This document shows, in pieces, positions 11,541-22,364 of a stretch of 64,000 nt of DNA (positions within the stretch are counted from its first letter, which is position 1; each line of letters starts with the position of its first letter). The notes beneath the pieces are model-generated. The model was given only the letters and a program-made list of their open reading frames with translations. It searched no databases and was not told where the DNA came from. Where the stretch lies: NCBI RefSeq assembly GCF_029867415.1, contig NW_026705148.1, forward strand, positions 62,001-126,000, in the 5' to 3' direction. The stretch is from Vicia villosa (lineage: Eukaryota > Streptophyta > Magnoliopsida > Fabales > Fabaceae). The translations under genes and the position numbers were made by a program.

Positions 11541-11863
11541 GAACTTTCACCGTTATTTTGTCCTCTCACCATAGCCCAGGGTGAAGAGATGTTTCATAAG
11601 GCTTTGCATTTTACTATTTCTTAGGAAAATGTCCCTCTTTGCTTCGCCCAAAGCAATAGAGTTTTGTTTTATAGGGTCTTTGTTTCAAGAAATGACTGTC
11701 AATAAATAAAAATGTCATTCTGTTCCTTCGTTTAGTTTTCCCTTTTCTTTTTTCGGAAATTGGTAATCCTAAAAAACACCCTTAAAAAACACCAAATATT
11801 CCATTAACTGCATACACCGAGTCTTCCCTCGTTGTCTAAATAAAACTTATCACACATATGGAG
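11541..11863 (+). other. Putative Ogre intron between ORF2 and RT (Ogre A)
   Basis: A 320-bp T-rich, stop-filled stretch separates the ORF2 end from the RT ORF. Published work on legume Ogre describes a spliced intron between the protease and RT parts. A possible donor is AA-GTAGGA at the ORF2 end, and a possible acceptor is GGAG at 11860-11863, directly before an INH-like coding start that Ogre B also has after its acceptor. Splice sites are guesses by eye. Downstream to 11900 there are extra stops, consistent with decay. Confidence 0.4.
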
Positions 11864-11900
11864 ATTAATCATAAAATACCCCGTTGAAACGTGCGACCGT

Positions 11901-14557
11901 ATGACTTCTCCAAGCTTTGAGTTTCCTGTATTCGAGGCAGAGGAAGAAGAAGACGAAGAAATATCAAAGGAAATTTCACGGTTACTTCAACAAAAGGAAG
12001 AGGCCATTCAGCCATACAATGAGCCTCTAGAGATCATTAACCTTGGTTCCGATGGAAACAAAAAAGAGGTTAAGATTGGAGCATCGCTCAGTTCAGAGAT
12101 CAGAGAGAGTTTGATACAGCTGCTCAAAGAATTCTCAGATGTCTTCGCTTGGTCTTATCAAGATATGCCAGGGTTGGATACCAGTATAGTGGAGCATCAC
12201 TTGCCATTAAAAGCAGAATGCCCTCCGGTCAAGCAAAAATTGAGAAGAACTCATCCGGAGATGGCCATGAAAATCAAAGAGGAAGTTCAAAAGCAGATCA
12301 ACGCAGGTTTCCTCGTCACTTCAGAATACCCTCAGTGGTTAGCTAACATTGTTCCCGTTCCTAAGAAAGACGGAAAAGTCCGCATGTGCGTCGACTACAG
12401 AGATTTGAACAAAGCTAGCCCTAAGGATGATTTTCCTTTACCACATATTGATATGTTGGTAGACAGTACAGCAAAATCCAAAGTGTTCTCGTTCATGGAC
12501 GGATTTTCAGGATACAACCAAATCAAAATGGCACCTGAAGACATGGAAAAAACAGCTTTCATCACCCCCTGGGGCACGTTCTGCTATCGAGTTATGCCTT
12601 TTGGACTGAAGAACGCAGGGGCAACTTATCAAAGGGCCATGACTACACTTTTCCATGATATGATGCATAAGGAAGTGGAAGTTTATGTGGACGACATGAT
12701 TGCCAAATCAGAAAATGAAGAAGATCACATACAGAATCTGACAAAGTTATTTCAACGCTTACGAAAGTTTCAGCTTCGCCTGAACCCCAACAAGTGTACC
12801 TTTGGTGTCTACTCAGGAAAACTCCTTGGTTTCATTGTTAGCAAACGAGGAATTGAAGTAGATCCAGACAAAGTCAAGGCAATTCAAGAAATGCCTTCAC
12901 CCAGAACCGAGAAACAAGTTAGAGGATTTCTTGGACGTCTGAAATACATCTCGAGATTCATATATCTCATGACTGCAACTTGCGCTCCTATTTTCAAACT
13001 TCTACGGAAAAATCAGAGTTGCGTCTGGACAGACGATTGTCAGAAAGCGTTCGACAGCATTAAGGAATATCTGCTCGAACCACCCATTTTGTCTCCTCCA
13101 GTGGAAGGAAGACCTTTGATAATGTACTTAACCGTCTTAGAAGACTCCATGGGTTGTGTCCTTGGACAGCAAGACGAGAGGAGAAGAAAAGAGCATGCCA
13201 TCTACTACCTAAGCAAGAAATTCACTGACTGTGAATCCCGCTACTCCATGCTCGAAAAGACGTGTTGTGCTTTGGCCTGGGCTGCCAAGCGTCTCCGCCA
13301 GTACATGATTCGACATACTACTTGTTTGATCTCTCATATGGATCCAATCAAGTACATCTTTGAGAGGCCTGCTTTAACTGGGAGAATTGCCCGTTGGCAG
13401 ATGTTGTTATCAGAATATGACATTGAGTATCACGCACAGAAAGCCGTGAAAGGAAGCATTCTAGCTGAGCAGCTGACTCACCATCCACTCAATGGTCATG
13501 AATCAACCAGTTTCGACTTTCCGGACGAGGACGTCATGTACCTCAAGATGAAAGATTACGACGAGCCACTACCAGACGAAGGACCTGAGATCGGATCCCA
13601 GTGGGGCTTAATCTTTGACGGAGCTGTCAATGCTTATGGACGAGGAATTGGGGCAATCATTGTTACACCTCAGGGTACCCATATTCCATTTACTGCCAGA
13701 TTAACTTTCAAATGCACAAACAATGAGGCCGAATATGAAGCTTGCATCATGGGTCTCGAAGAAGCCATGGATCTAAGAATCAAACACTTGGATGTATATG
13801 GAGATTCTGCTTTGGTCATCAATCAAATCAAAGGAGAATGGGAAACACGCCAACCAGGGCTAATTCCTTACAAAGACTACGCGAGAAGATTGTTACCATT
13901 CTTCGACAGGGTAGATTTTCATCACATTCCTCGTGAAGAAAACAATTTGGCTGATGCATTAGCCACACTCTCTTCCATGATTAGGATAAATCATTGGAAT
14001 GACATTCCTCGGATCGATGTTATGCGCCTGGATAGGCCCGCTCATGTGTTCACAGTAGAAGCAATCATCGACGACAAACCGTGGTATCACGACATCAAGA
14101 ACTTTCTTCAAAAGCAAGAGTACCCTCTCGGGGCGTCAAAGAAAGATAGAAAGACTTTGAGAAAGTTAGCTTGTAGATTCTTCTTGAATGAAGATGTTCT
14201 ATACAAGAGAAACTTCGACATGGTTCTGCTCAGATGCGTTGACAGAAAAGAAGCAGAAGTACTCATGAGAGAAATACATGAAGGTTCCTTTGGTACTCAC
14301 ACCAATGGACATACCATGACAAGGAAAATACTGAGAGCAGGATATTATTGGCTGACAATGGAGTCAGATTGCTACCAGTACGCAAAGAGGTGTCACAAAT
14401 GCCAGATCTACGCCGATAGAATTCATGTGCCACCATCTCTTCTCAACATACTCTCTTCCCCTTGGCCTTTCTCCATGTGGGGAATCGACATGATTGGAAT
14501 GATCGAACCAAAAGCGTCCAACGGACATCGCTTCATCTTGGTAGCTATAGACTATTT
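11901..14557 (+). pseudogene. Ogre A pol: RT, RNase H, archaeal RNase H, integrase N-terminal part
   Basis: One open frame of about 885 host residues. RT carries the VPKKDGKVRMCVDYRDLN motif and the catalytic YVDD at residues 262-265. It is followed by the Ty3-type RNase H (YLTVLEDSMG... about 410-530) and by a second, archaeal-type RNase H starting at FDG (Asp 573), with NNEAEYEA, YGDS and NNLADALA motifs. This domain doubling marks the Tat/Ogre branch. The integrase zinc finger has two His near 793-805 and CxxC at 831/834, and the first catalytic Asp is at 863 (GIDMIG). The frame then runs into the Sirevirus LTR after VAIDYF. No internal stop is seen in this part. The catalytic core continues at 23577. 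Confidence 0.93.
14553..14557. repeat. Target site duplication TATTT (left copy, Sirevirus)
   Basis: TATTT precedes the LTR start at 14558 and recurs at 23572-23576 after the right LTR. Confidence 0.92.
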
Positions 14558-15135
14558 TGTTAGAACAAGATTTGTTCTGATCAATTATCTTAGTTTTGAT
14601 GATAACAATAATATGAATTTTGCTTAAGATAATATGGTACTCTAATCCAATGCAATTTCCTTTTCAGGAAATATATAAAGAGTATGCATAATTCAGCGCT
14701 CAGAAGCTTTGTCTCAAATGGTTCAGCATGCAACATCAGAACATGGTCTGGCAAGACATCAGAAGATGGTCGAAGCACAATCAGAACATGGATCTATGGA
14801 AGCATCAGAAGAACAAGAGAACAGAAGCACTGAAGTTCTGATGGTATCACGCTCAGAAGCACTTCAAGGTCAGAAGATCAGAAGATGCTTTGCACCAAGC
14901 TGTTTGACTCTGATGATAATCAAACGCTGTATTTACAAACATCAGATCAGAAGAAAGTACAAGTGGCAGGCTACGCTGACTGACAAAAGGAACGTTAAAA
15001 GCTACTAAAGGCTACGTCAGTAGACACAGCGTGAACAAGGCTCGAGGTAGTTGACAAAAGCGTATAACATTAAATGCGATGCTGTACGGAACACGCAAAG
15101 CATTAAATGCACTCAACGGTCATCTTCTCAAACGC

Positions 15136-15145
15136 CTATATATAT
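15136..15145 (+). promoter_or_regulatory. Sirevirus LTR TATA box
   Basis: CTATATATAT in a GC-flanked context (AACGC upstream, GAAG downstream). An identical copy is at 22943-22952. Transcription would start about 30 bp downstream, giving U3 of roughly 600 bp. Confidence 0.6.
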
Positions 15146-15377
15146 GAAGTTCTGATGAGAAGCAAGGTTAACGATTCTGAAGAAAAACAACTCATATTAA
15201 CTTGCTGAAACTCTGTTCAATTAAAAGCTCAGAAACTTCATCTTCATCAAAGCTCACTACATTGCTGTTGTAATATATTAGTGAGATTAAGCTTAAACGT
15301 TAAGAGAAATATCACAGTTTGTGATTATAGCTTTTAAGAAGCATTGTAATACTCTTAGAAAGATTACATTAAGTTGT

Positions 15378-15556
15378 AAGTAACTAGAGTGATCGTGTTG
15401 ATCAGAATACTCTAGGAAGTCTTAGCTTGTGTCTAAGCAGTTGTAATTAGAGTGATCACGTGGTGGTCAGGATACTCTAAGAAAGTCTTAGCTTGTGTCT
15501 AAGCAGTTGTTCCTGGAGTGATCAGGTTGTGATCAGGATACTCTAGAAGACCTAGT
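15378..15556 (+). repeat. Triplicated ~60-70 bp segment in Sirevirus LTR
   Basis: Three units of AGAGTGATC...GATCAGRATACTCT followed by GTCTTAGCTTGTGTCTAAG. Each unit holds an inverted repeat (AGAGT...ACTCT with inner GATC...GATC), and the first two hold a short hairpin (CTTAG/CTAAG). It lies downstream of the TATA box, thus in the transcribed leader. Copies are at 23185-23363. Confidence 0.7.
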
Positions 15557-15766
15557 TGCGGACTAAGTGGAAAACCATTGTAATCCGTGCGATTAGTGGA
15601 TTAAATCCTCAGTTGAGGTAAATCATCTCTGCGGGGGTGGACTGGAGTAGTTTAGTTAACAACGAACCAGGATAAAAATAACTGTGCAATTTATTTTTAT
15701 CTGTCAAGTTTTTAAAGCTACACTTATTCAAACCCCCCCTTTCTAAGTGTTTTTCTATCCTTCAAT

Positions 15767-15778
15767 TGGCATCAGAGC
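15767..15778 (+). other. Sirevirus primer-binding site (initiator-Met type)
   Basis: TGGCATCAGAGC two bases after the LTR end, one change from the standard copia TGGTATCAGAGC complementary to initiator Met tRNA. Confidence 0.85.
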
Positions 15779-15851
15779 GCCGGTTCTAAGGTGCAAGCAC
15801 TTAACCGTGTTTAGAAAAGATTCAGGAAGAGAAAAACGCTTCAGTTAAAAG

Positions 15852-17771
15852 ATGGCTGGTGAATCTCAAGCAAATCCAACTCCATCTACATCTGGCTCTG
15901 CTGAGCAATACAACGGTAACAATGGTTATACTAGACCACCAGTATTTGATGGTGAAAACTTTGAATACTGGAAAGATAAACTGGAAAGTTACTTTCTTGG
16001 TCTAGATGGTGATCTATGGGATCTTCTGATGGATGGTTACAAACATCCAGTAAATGCCAGAGGCGTAAAGCTGACAAGGCAAGAAATGAATGATGATCAG
16101 AAAAAGCTTTTCAGGAATCATCATAAATGCAGAACTGTTTTGCTGAATGCTATCTCTCATGCTGAGTATGAGAAGATATCTAACAGGGAAACGGCAGATG
16201 ACATATATGAGTCCTTGAAAATGACTCATGAAGGAAATGCTCAAGTCAAGGAGACTAAAGCTCTAGCTTTAATCCAGAAGTATGAAGCCTTCAAGATGGA
16301 GGATGATAAAGACATTGAAAAGATGTTTTCAAGATTTCAAACTCTTACTGCTGGATTGAGAGTTCTTGACAAGGGATACACCAAGGCTGATCACGTAAAG
16401 AAGATCATCAGAAGCTTACCCAGAAGATGGGGTCCTATGGTGACTGCATTCAAGATTGCAAAGAATCTGAATGAAGTTTCTCTGGAAGAGCTCATCAGTG
16501 CCTTGAGAAGTCATGAAATAGAGCTGGACGCAAATGAGCCTCAAAAGAAAGGTAAGTCTATTGCATTAAAATCTAATATCAAGAAATGCACTAACGCTTT
16601 TCAGGCTAGAGAAGAAGATCCTGAAGAATCAGAATCTGAAGAAGAAGATGAACTGTCCTTGATCTCCAGAAGGCTAAATCAACTCTGGAAGACCAAGCAA
16701 AGGAAGTTCAGAGGCTTCAGAAGTTCAAAGAAATTTGAACGTGGAGAATCTTCTGATGACAGAAGATCTGACAAGAAGAAGGCTGTCTGCTATGAGTGCA
16801 ATGAGCCTGGACATTACAAGAATGAGTGTCCGAAACTTCAGAAAGAAAATCCCAAGAAGAAGTTTCATAAGAAGAAAGGTCTTATGGCAACCTGGGATGA
16901 GTCAGAAGTTGATTCAGACTCTGAAGATGAGCAGGCCAACTGTGCGCTGATGGCGACAGAAGATGACGGATCAGAATCTACATCAGAATCAGATTCTGAA
17001 GAGGTATTTTCTGAACTTACTAGAGATGAGTTAGTTTCCGGTCTAACTGAACTTCTGGAACTCAAGTCTCAGATTAGTCTCAAATACAAAAAGCTGAAAA
17101 AGCAATTTGAATTTGAAACTAAGAAGCTGGAATTGGAAAATTCTGAACTAAAGGAAAAAGTTTTAAATTTATCCAAAAACAGTGGATCTCCTTCTGAAAC
17201 AGAAAAAGCCATTCCTAGCATGAATCATATTCTGAAAGAATATGACTTGAGCTTCAGAAAATTTTTATCTAGAAGCATAGGCAGAAGTCAACTTGCTTCT
17301 ATGATATATGCTGTGTCTGGAAACAAAAGAGTCGGCATTGGTTTTGAGGGTGAAACCCCATACAAACTTGAACCTGTTGATGAAATGAAATTCACATACA
17401 AGCCATTGTATGATCAGTTCAAGTATGGCCACTCCCATGATATTAGGCACACATCACATGCACAAAGCTTTCACATTACACACACCAAAAAGCATGTGAC
17501 ACAACCTAGGAGATATCATGAAACTCAGAATAAGAAGTATCATTCTGTTCCTCCTGTTAAATATTTTGCTAAACCCAAGTTCCACCAGAACTTGAAGAGA
17601 ACTAACAAGAAAGGACCCAAGAAGATGTGGGTACCAAAGAAAAAGTCTATTCCTATTGCAGATTCTCTTGGTGACAATGAAGATAACATTCAACATGTCA
17701 TGTCACCTGGATTCAAGATGTTCTCAACACTTGAAGGGAAGAAGGACTGTTTTCCAAGTCCTAATACTTAA
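15852..17771 (+). pseudogene. Sirevirus gag (nucleocapsid polyprotein)
   Basis: 639 residues from ATG 15852, which lies 70 bp after the PBS. The N-terminal 40-230 region is the copia Gag/UBN2-type fold (FDGENFEYWKDKLESYF...). It is followed by an acidic stretch (250-265), a basic patch, and one CCHC zinc knuckle CYECNEPGHYKNECP at residues 313-327. Next come acidic Ser-rich repeats (345-380) and a Lys/Glu-rich coiled coil (about 395-445). The C-terminal 100 residues are His/Lys-rich. The protein runs past the expected gag-protease junction into a short out-of-frame tail, overlapping the pol frame by 116 nt. The protein itself looks intact; the pol continuation is not in frame. Confidence 0.88.
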
Positions 17772-20700
17772 ATCTGCTAGAGAAGTCAAGTTTGGAGGAG
17801 ATCAGAAGGGCAAGATAATTGGCTCTGGAACTATAAAGTCTGGTAACTCTATTTCCATTTCAAATGTACTTCTTGTAGAAGGATTAACACATAACCTCTT
17901 ATCTATCAGTCAATTGAGTGACAATGGTTATGATATAATCTTTAATCAAAAGTCTTGCAAGGCTGTAAATCAGAAGGATGGCTCAATCCTATTTACTGGC
18001 AAGAGGAAGAACAACATTTATAAGACAGATCTGCAAGATCTTATGAGTCAGAAGGTGACTTGTCTTATGTCTGTTTCTGAAGAGCAGTGGGTCTGGCACA
18101 GAAGATTAGGTCATGCTAGTTTGAGAAAGATCTCTCAGATTAACAAACTGGATCTGGTCAGAGGACTCCCTAATTTGAAATTCAAATCAGATGCTCTTTG
18201 TGAAGCATGTCAGAAGGGCAAGTTCTCCAAACCTGCATTCAAGTCCAAGAATGTTGTTTCTACCTCAAGGCCATTAGAACTCTTGCACATTGATCTGTTT
18301 GGCCCTGTCAAAACAGCATCTGTCAGAGGAAAGAAATATGGATTAGTCATCGTAGATGATTATAGCCGCTGGACTTGGGTAAAATTCTTGAAACACAAGG
18401 ATGAGACTCATTCAGTGTTCTTTGATTTCTGCATTCAGATTCAATCTGAAAAAGAGTGTAAAATCATAAAGGTTAGAAGTGATCATGGTGGTAAATTTGA
18501 GAATAGATCCTTTGAAGAATTCTTCAAAGAAAATGGTATTGCCCATGATTTCTCTTGTCCTAGAACTCCACAGCAAAATGGAGTTGTAGAACGAAAGAAT
18601 AGGACTCTGCAAGAAATGGCCAGAACCATGATCAATGAAACCAATATGGCTAAGCATTTCTGGGCAGAAGCAATAAACACTGCATGCTATATTCAGAATA
18701 GAATCTCTATCAGACCTATTCTAAATAAGACTCCTTATGAATTGTGGAAGAATAGAAAGCCCAACATTTCATATTTCCATCCTTTTGGATGTGTATGCTT
18801 TATTCTGAACACTAAAGATCATCTTGGTAAGTTTGATTCCAAAGCACAAAAATGTTTCCTTCTTGGATATTCTGAACGCTCAAAAGGCTACAGAGTATAC
18901 AATACTGAAACATTGATTGTAGAAGAATCAATCAATATCAGGTTTGATGATAAGCTTGGTTCTGAAAAACCAAAGCAGTTTGATAATTTTGCAGATTGTG
19001 ATATTGATATATCAGAAGTTGCTGAGCCAAGAAGCAACGCATCAGAAGCAGAGCTTCTCAGAAGCAAAGAATCTGAAGATCAATTATCAGCTTCTCTGGA
19101 GGATCTAAGCATTTCTGAAGAACCATCTGTCAGAAGATCATCCAGACTCATCTCTGGTCATTCAGAAGATGTCATTCTTGGAAAGAAGGATGACCCAATC
19201 AGAACAAGAGCATTCCTTAAGAACAATGCAGATTGTCAATTAGGTCTTGTATCTTTGATCGAGCCAACTTCTGTTGATCATGCTCTAGAAGATCCAGACT
19301 GGATAATTGCTATGCAAGAAGAACTGAATCAGTTTACAAGGAATGATGTTTGGGATCTTGTTCCTAGACCAGATGGATTCAATATAATTGGTACAAAGTG
19401 GGTCTTCAGAAACAAGCTCAGTGAGAAAGGTGAAGTGGTAAGGAACAAAGCCAGACTGGTGGCTCAGGGTTATAGTCAGCAAGAAGGGATTGACTATACA
19501 GAAACCTTTGCACCAGTGGCCAGGTTAGAATCTATTCGTCTATTAATTTCATTTGCCACTCAACATAACATCACTCTCTATCAGATGGATGTTAAGAGTG
19601 CCTTCTTAAATGGTTATGTAGATGAAGAAGTTTATGTCCATCAACCTCCTGGTTTTGAAGACTCTATGTCTCCTAATCATGTTTTTAAACTTAAGAAATC
19701 ATTGTATGGATTGAAACAGGCTCCCAGAGCTTGGTATGAACGCTTAAGTTCTTTCCTTCTGGATAATGGTTTCACTAGAGGAAAAGTGGACACTACTCTC
19801 TTTTGTAAAACCTTTAAAAGGGATATTTTAATTTGTCAAATATATGTAGATGATATTATTTTTGGAACATCTAATGCTACACTTGGAAAGGAGTTTGCTG
19901 AGTCTATGCAGGCTGAGTTTGAAATGAGCATGATGGGAGAACTCAAGTATTTCCTTGGAATACAAATAAATCAAACATCAGAAGGAACGTATGTTCACCA
20001 AACCAAGTATGTGAAGGAACTTCTGAAGAAGTTTAATCTTCTAGACTGCAAAGAAGCCAAAACTCCTATGCATCCAACATGCATCCTAGGTAAGGATGAG
20101 GTAAGTAAGAAGGTAGATCAGAAGTTATACAGAGGTATGATTGGATCTCTTCTATATCTGACTGCTTCTAGACCTGACATTCTGTTCAGTGTTTGTTTGT
20201 GTGCTAGATTCCAATCAGATCCTAGAGAATCTCATTTAACTGCTGTTAAGAGAATTCTAAGGTATCTGAAAGGTACTACTAATGTTGGCTTAGTTTACAG
20301 AAAATCTAAAGAATACAACTTAGTAGGATTCTGCGATGCTGACTATGCTGGAGACAGAATTGAAAGAAAAAGTACTTCAGGAAGTTGCCAATTTCTTGGA
20401 AGTCATTTGATCTCCTGGTATAGCAAGAAGCAAGCAACTATTGCTCTATCAACGACAGAAGCAGAATATGTTGCTGCTCCTGGTTACCCTGGCTACCTTC
20501 TGGAGAATGATAGTGGTATATACTACCATCCTCTCAAAAATTGTGTTGCAGCTGAGGAGAAACCCTTTGTGGATGAGATGGAACAGTTAAGACTGGCTGC
20601 TGTAATGGAAGCAAATCCATGCAGGGATATGGTTATCTTTATTCCTGATCATCCTGTTCTGCTCGGAGACTTCAAGACTCTTTTTGACTATCTGAGGGAA

Positions 20701-21156
20701 AACCCTTCTAAGAAAAACCCAAGCTTGGTCATTCCAGAAGTTGTTGACCCACCAGAAGTTGAAGGTCCTTCTGCTCCCAGGAATCTAGCTGCCATTCTTC
20801 AGGCACTTGAAAATGGAGACTCGAAAATTCCTGATGCAGAATATGGAGATGCTTCTATGCAAGAAGCAGATGCTGAAGATCATGTTGCTGAATCAGATCC
20901 TGTTGAGGAAATCCCTGCAAATGATCTATCCATGGAAGCTACAGATCAAGTTGCTATTCCTGTGGTTGAAAGCGGTGAAACTTCTTCTGATCAATCTTCT
21001 CGTCTTGCAAGGACTCTGGAAGAAATTCAGAAGAGACAGGATGAGCAAAGCTCACTCAATGCTGAGTTTAGCGCTTTCATGGTGAGGCAAGAAGGACACA
21101 ACAATAAGGTTCAAGAGATGCTGACCAAGATCTTGTCAAGACTAGGGCCATCTTAG
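17656..21156 (+). pseudogene. Sirevirus pol fused to env-like tail (frameshifted, RNase H truncated)
   Basis: The frame opens at 17656 (no ATG; +1 relative to gag). The protease active site reads DSR (nt 17710-17718) instead of DSG. The integrase has an HHCC finger and a D-D-35-E triad (residues 213, 276, 312; PQQNGVVER motif). RT follows with YVDD at 730-733. RNase H begins (GFCDADYAGD) but ends at AEYVAA (nt 20478). From residue 942 the frame continues into about 225 residues unrelated to RNase H: Pro/Glu-rich, acidic, ending in a heptad-like LARTLEEIQKRQDEQ coiled coil. By position and composition this is the C-terminal part of the Sirevirus env-like ORF, so a deletion probably removed the RNase H end and the env N-terminus. 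The protein would lack RNase H activity. Confidence 0.85.
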
Positions 21157-21782
21157 ATTGAGTCTGTGTTGTTTCTTTCTTTTCGTTGCATATGTCTTTG
21201 TGCATCTGATCTTTCTTATCTTCATGTACTTCTGCACCTGCTGTTTGAACATCAGTGAAATCATCTTCTTCCTCCGTATGTTTCATTTTGTTTGTCTCTG
21301 AATCTTTTTTGCTTTTTGATGTTATGACAAAAAGGGGGAGAAGATAAATGATAAATGATTTGATTAATCTATCAGTTGCTGGGTAAAACTCCCACACATT
21401 TACTAACAAGAACTGCAAGTTCTATATGGTTTAAGTGTGTTGCAGGTATAAAGAAGTGAAGAAAATCTTCAAAGCAAACACAAGAAGCAAAACCATAAGA
21501 AGCATTATTCTGTAAAAAGAATAAGCTTATGGAAACTGAAGCAAGCTGAGTGCTGTCAAGCTTCAGAATCAAAAGCACTGAGAATAGAATTTGATCCAAA
21601 ATTTGTCTATTTGCTTTGACAAAATTCTATTTGCTCTGATACATTTTATGTTCTGACTCATTCATGCTGACTTTTGTCGTTTAGTTTTTGTTCTGTAACA
21701 TTTCAGGATGTAGAGATGCTGTGATGATGCTCTGGTACATTCAACAATGTTCTGATACAAATCTAGCATGAAGTGATGTTGG

Positions 21783-22125
21783 AAGAAATTCAAAGCTCTG
21801 AAGCTATCCGAGGGAAGCAGAAATCAGAAGCTGTGAATGTTCTAAAGATCCAGAAAACTCAAGTTCTGAAGCTGTCCTAAATGGAAGCAGAAATCAGAAG
21901 CTGTGAATGTTCTGAAGATCAAAGAAATTCAAGTTCTGAAGCTGTCCTAGATGGAAGCAGGAATCAGAAGCTGGGAATGTTTTGAAGATCAAAGAAATTC
22001 AAGTTCTGAAGCTGTCCTGAATGGAAGCAGGAATCAGAAGCTGTGAGTGTTCTAGGGATCTAAAGAAATTCAAGTTCTGAAGCTGTCCAATGGAAGCAGA
22101 AGTCAGAAGCTATGAATTCTCTGAA
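21783..22125 (+). repeat. Five ~70-bp repeats (GAAGCTGTCC unit)
   Basis: Units contain TTCTGAAGCTGTCC, GGAAGCAGRAATCAGAAGCT and GTGAATGTTCTGAAGATC. TCTGAAGCT recurs near 21797, 21865, 21935, 22005 and 22076 (spacing 68-71). It resembles the CAGAAG-rich sequence at the start of the LTR. Confidence 0.8.
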
Positions 22126-22350
22126 GACAGAAGCTTATGTGATCGTCTCTACCGAAATAATCAGGGAAGTCTTTTATTAAAGTTCTTCGAGTATTTATTT
22201 CAGGGGGAGATTATTTATCTCAGGGGGAGATTGTTAATCTCAGGGGGAGACATATTCACATGCTTATGCTATAGCTGTGTAATTTGTCTTTTGCCGTCTG
22301 TTCTTTCTGATCGCAAATTCATATCATTTATATATGTTTTTGTCATCATC

Positions 22351-22364
22351 AAAAAGGGGGAGAT
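22351..22364 (+). other. Sirevirus terminal polypurine tract
   Basis: AAAAAGGGGGAGAT directly before the LTR start TGTTAG at 22365. Extra PPT-like copies upstream are a known Sirevirus trait. Confidence 0.85.

Larger units (their letters stand above)
14558..15764 (+). repeat. Sirevirus 5' LTR
   Basis: 1207 bp, TGTTAGAACAAG...CTATCCTTCA. The 5' third is rich in CAGAAG/AGAAGC motifs. A TATATATA box is at 15136-15145, and a triplicated segment lies downstream at 15378-15556. Its partner is at 22365-23571, offset 7807 bp. Confidence 0.95.
21157..22364 (+). other. Sirevirus 3' non-coding region
   Basis: 1.2 kb between pol and the 3' LTR without credible genes. It holds a PPT-like AAAAAGGGGGAGA at 21328-21342, five ~70-bp repeats (21783-22125), three CAGGGGGAGA motifs exactly 20 bp apart (22201, 22221, 22241) and the terminal PPT at 22351-22364. 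Confidence 0.8.

Noticed and set aside
14558..15010. Short frames in the Sirevirus LTRs (14709-15008, 22516-22815)
   Set aside because: LTR sequence with CAGAAG repeats, partly upstream of the TATA box; no domain.
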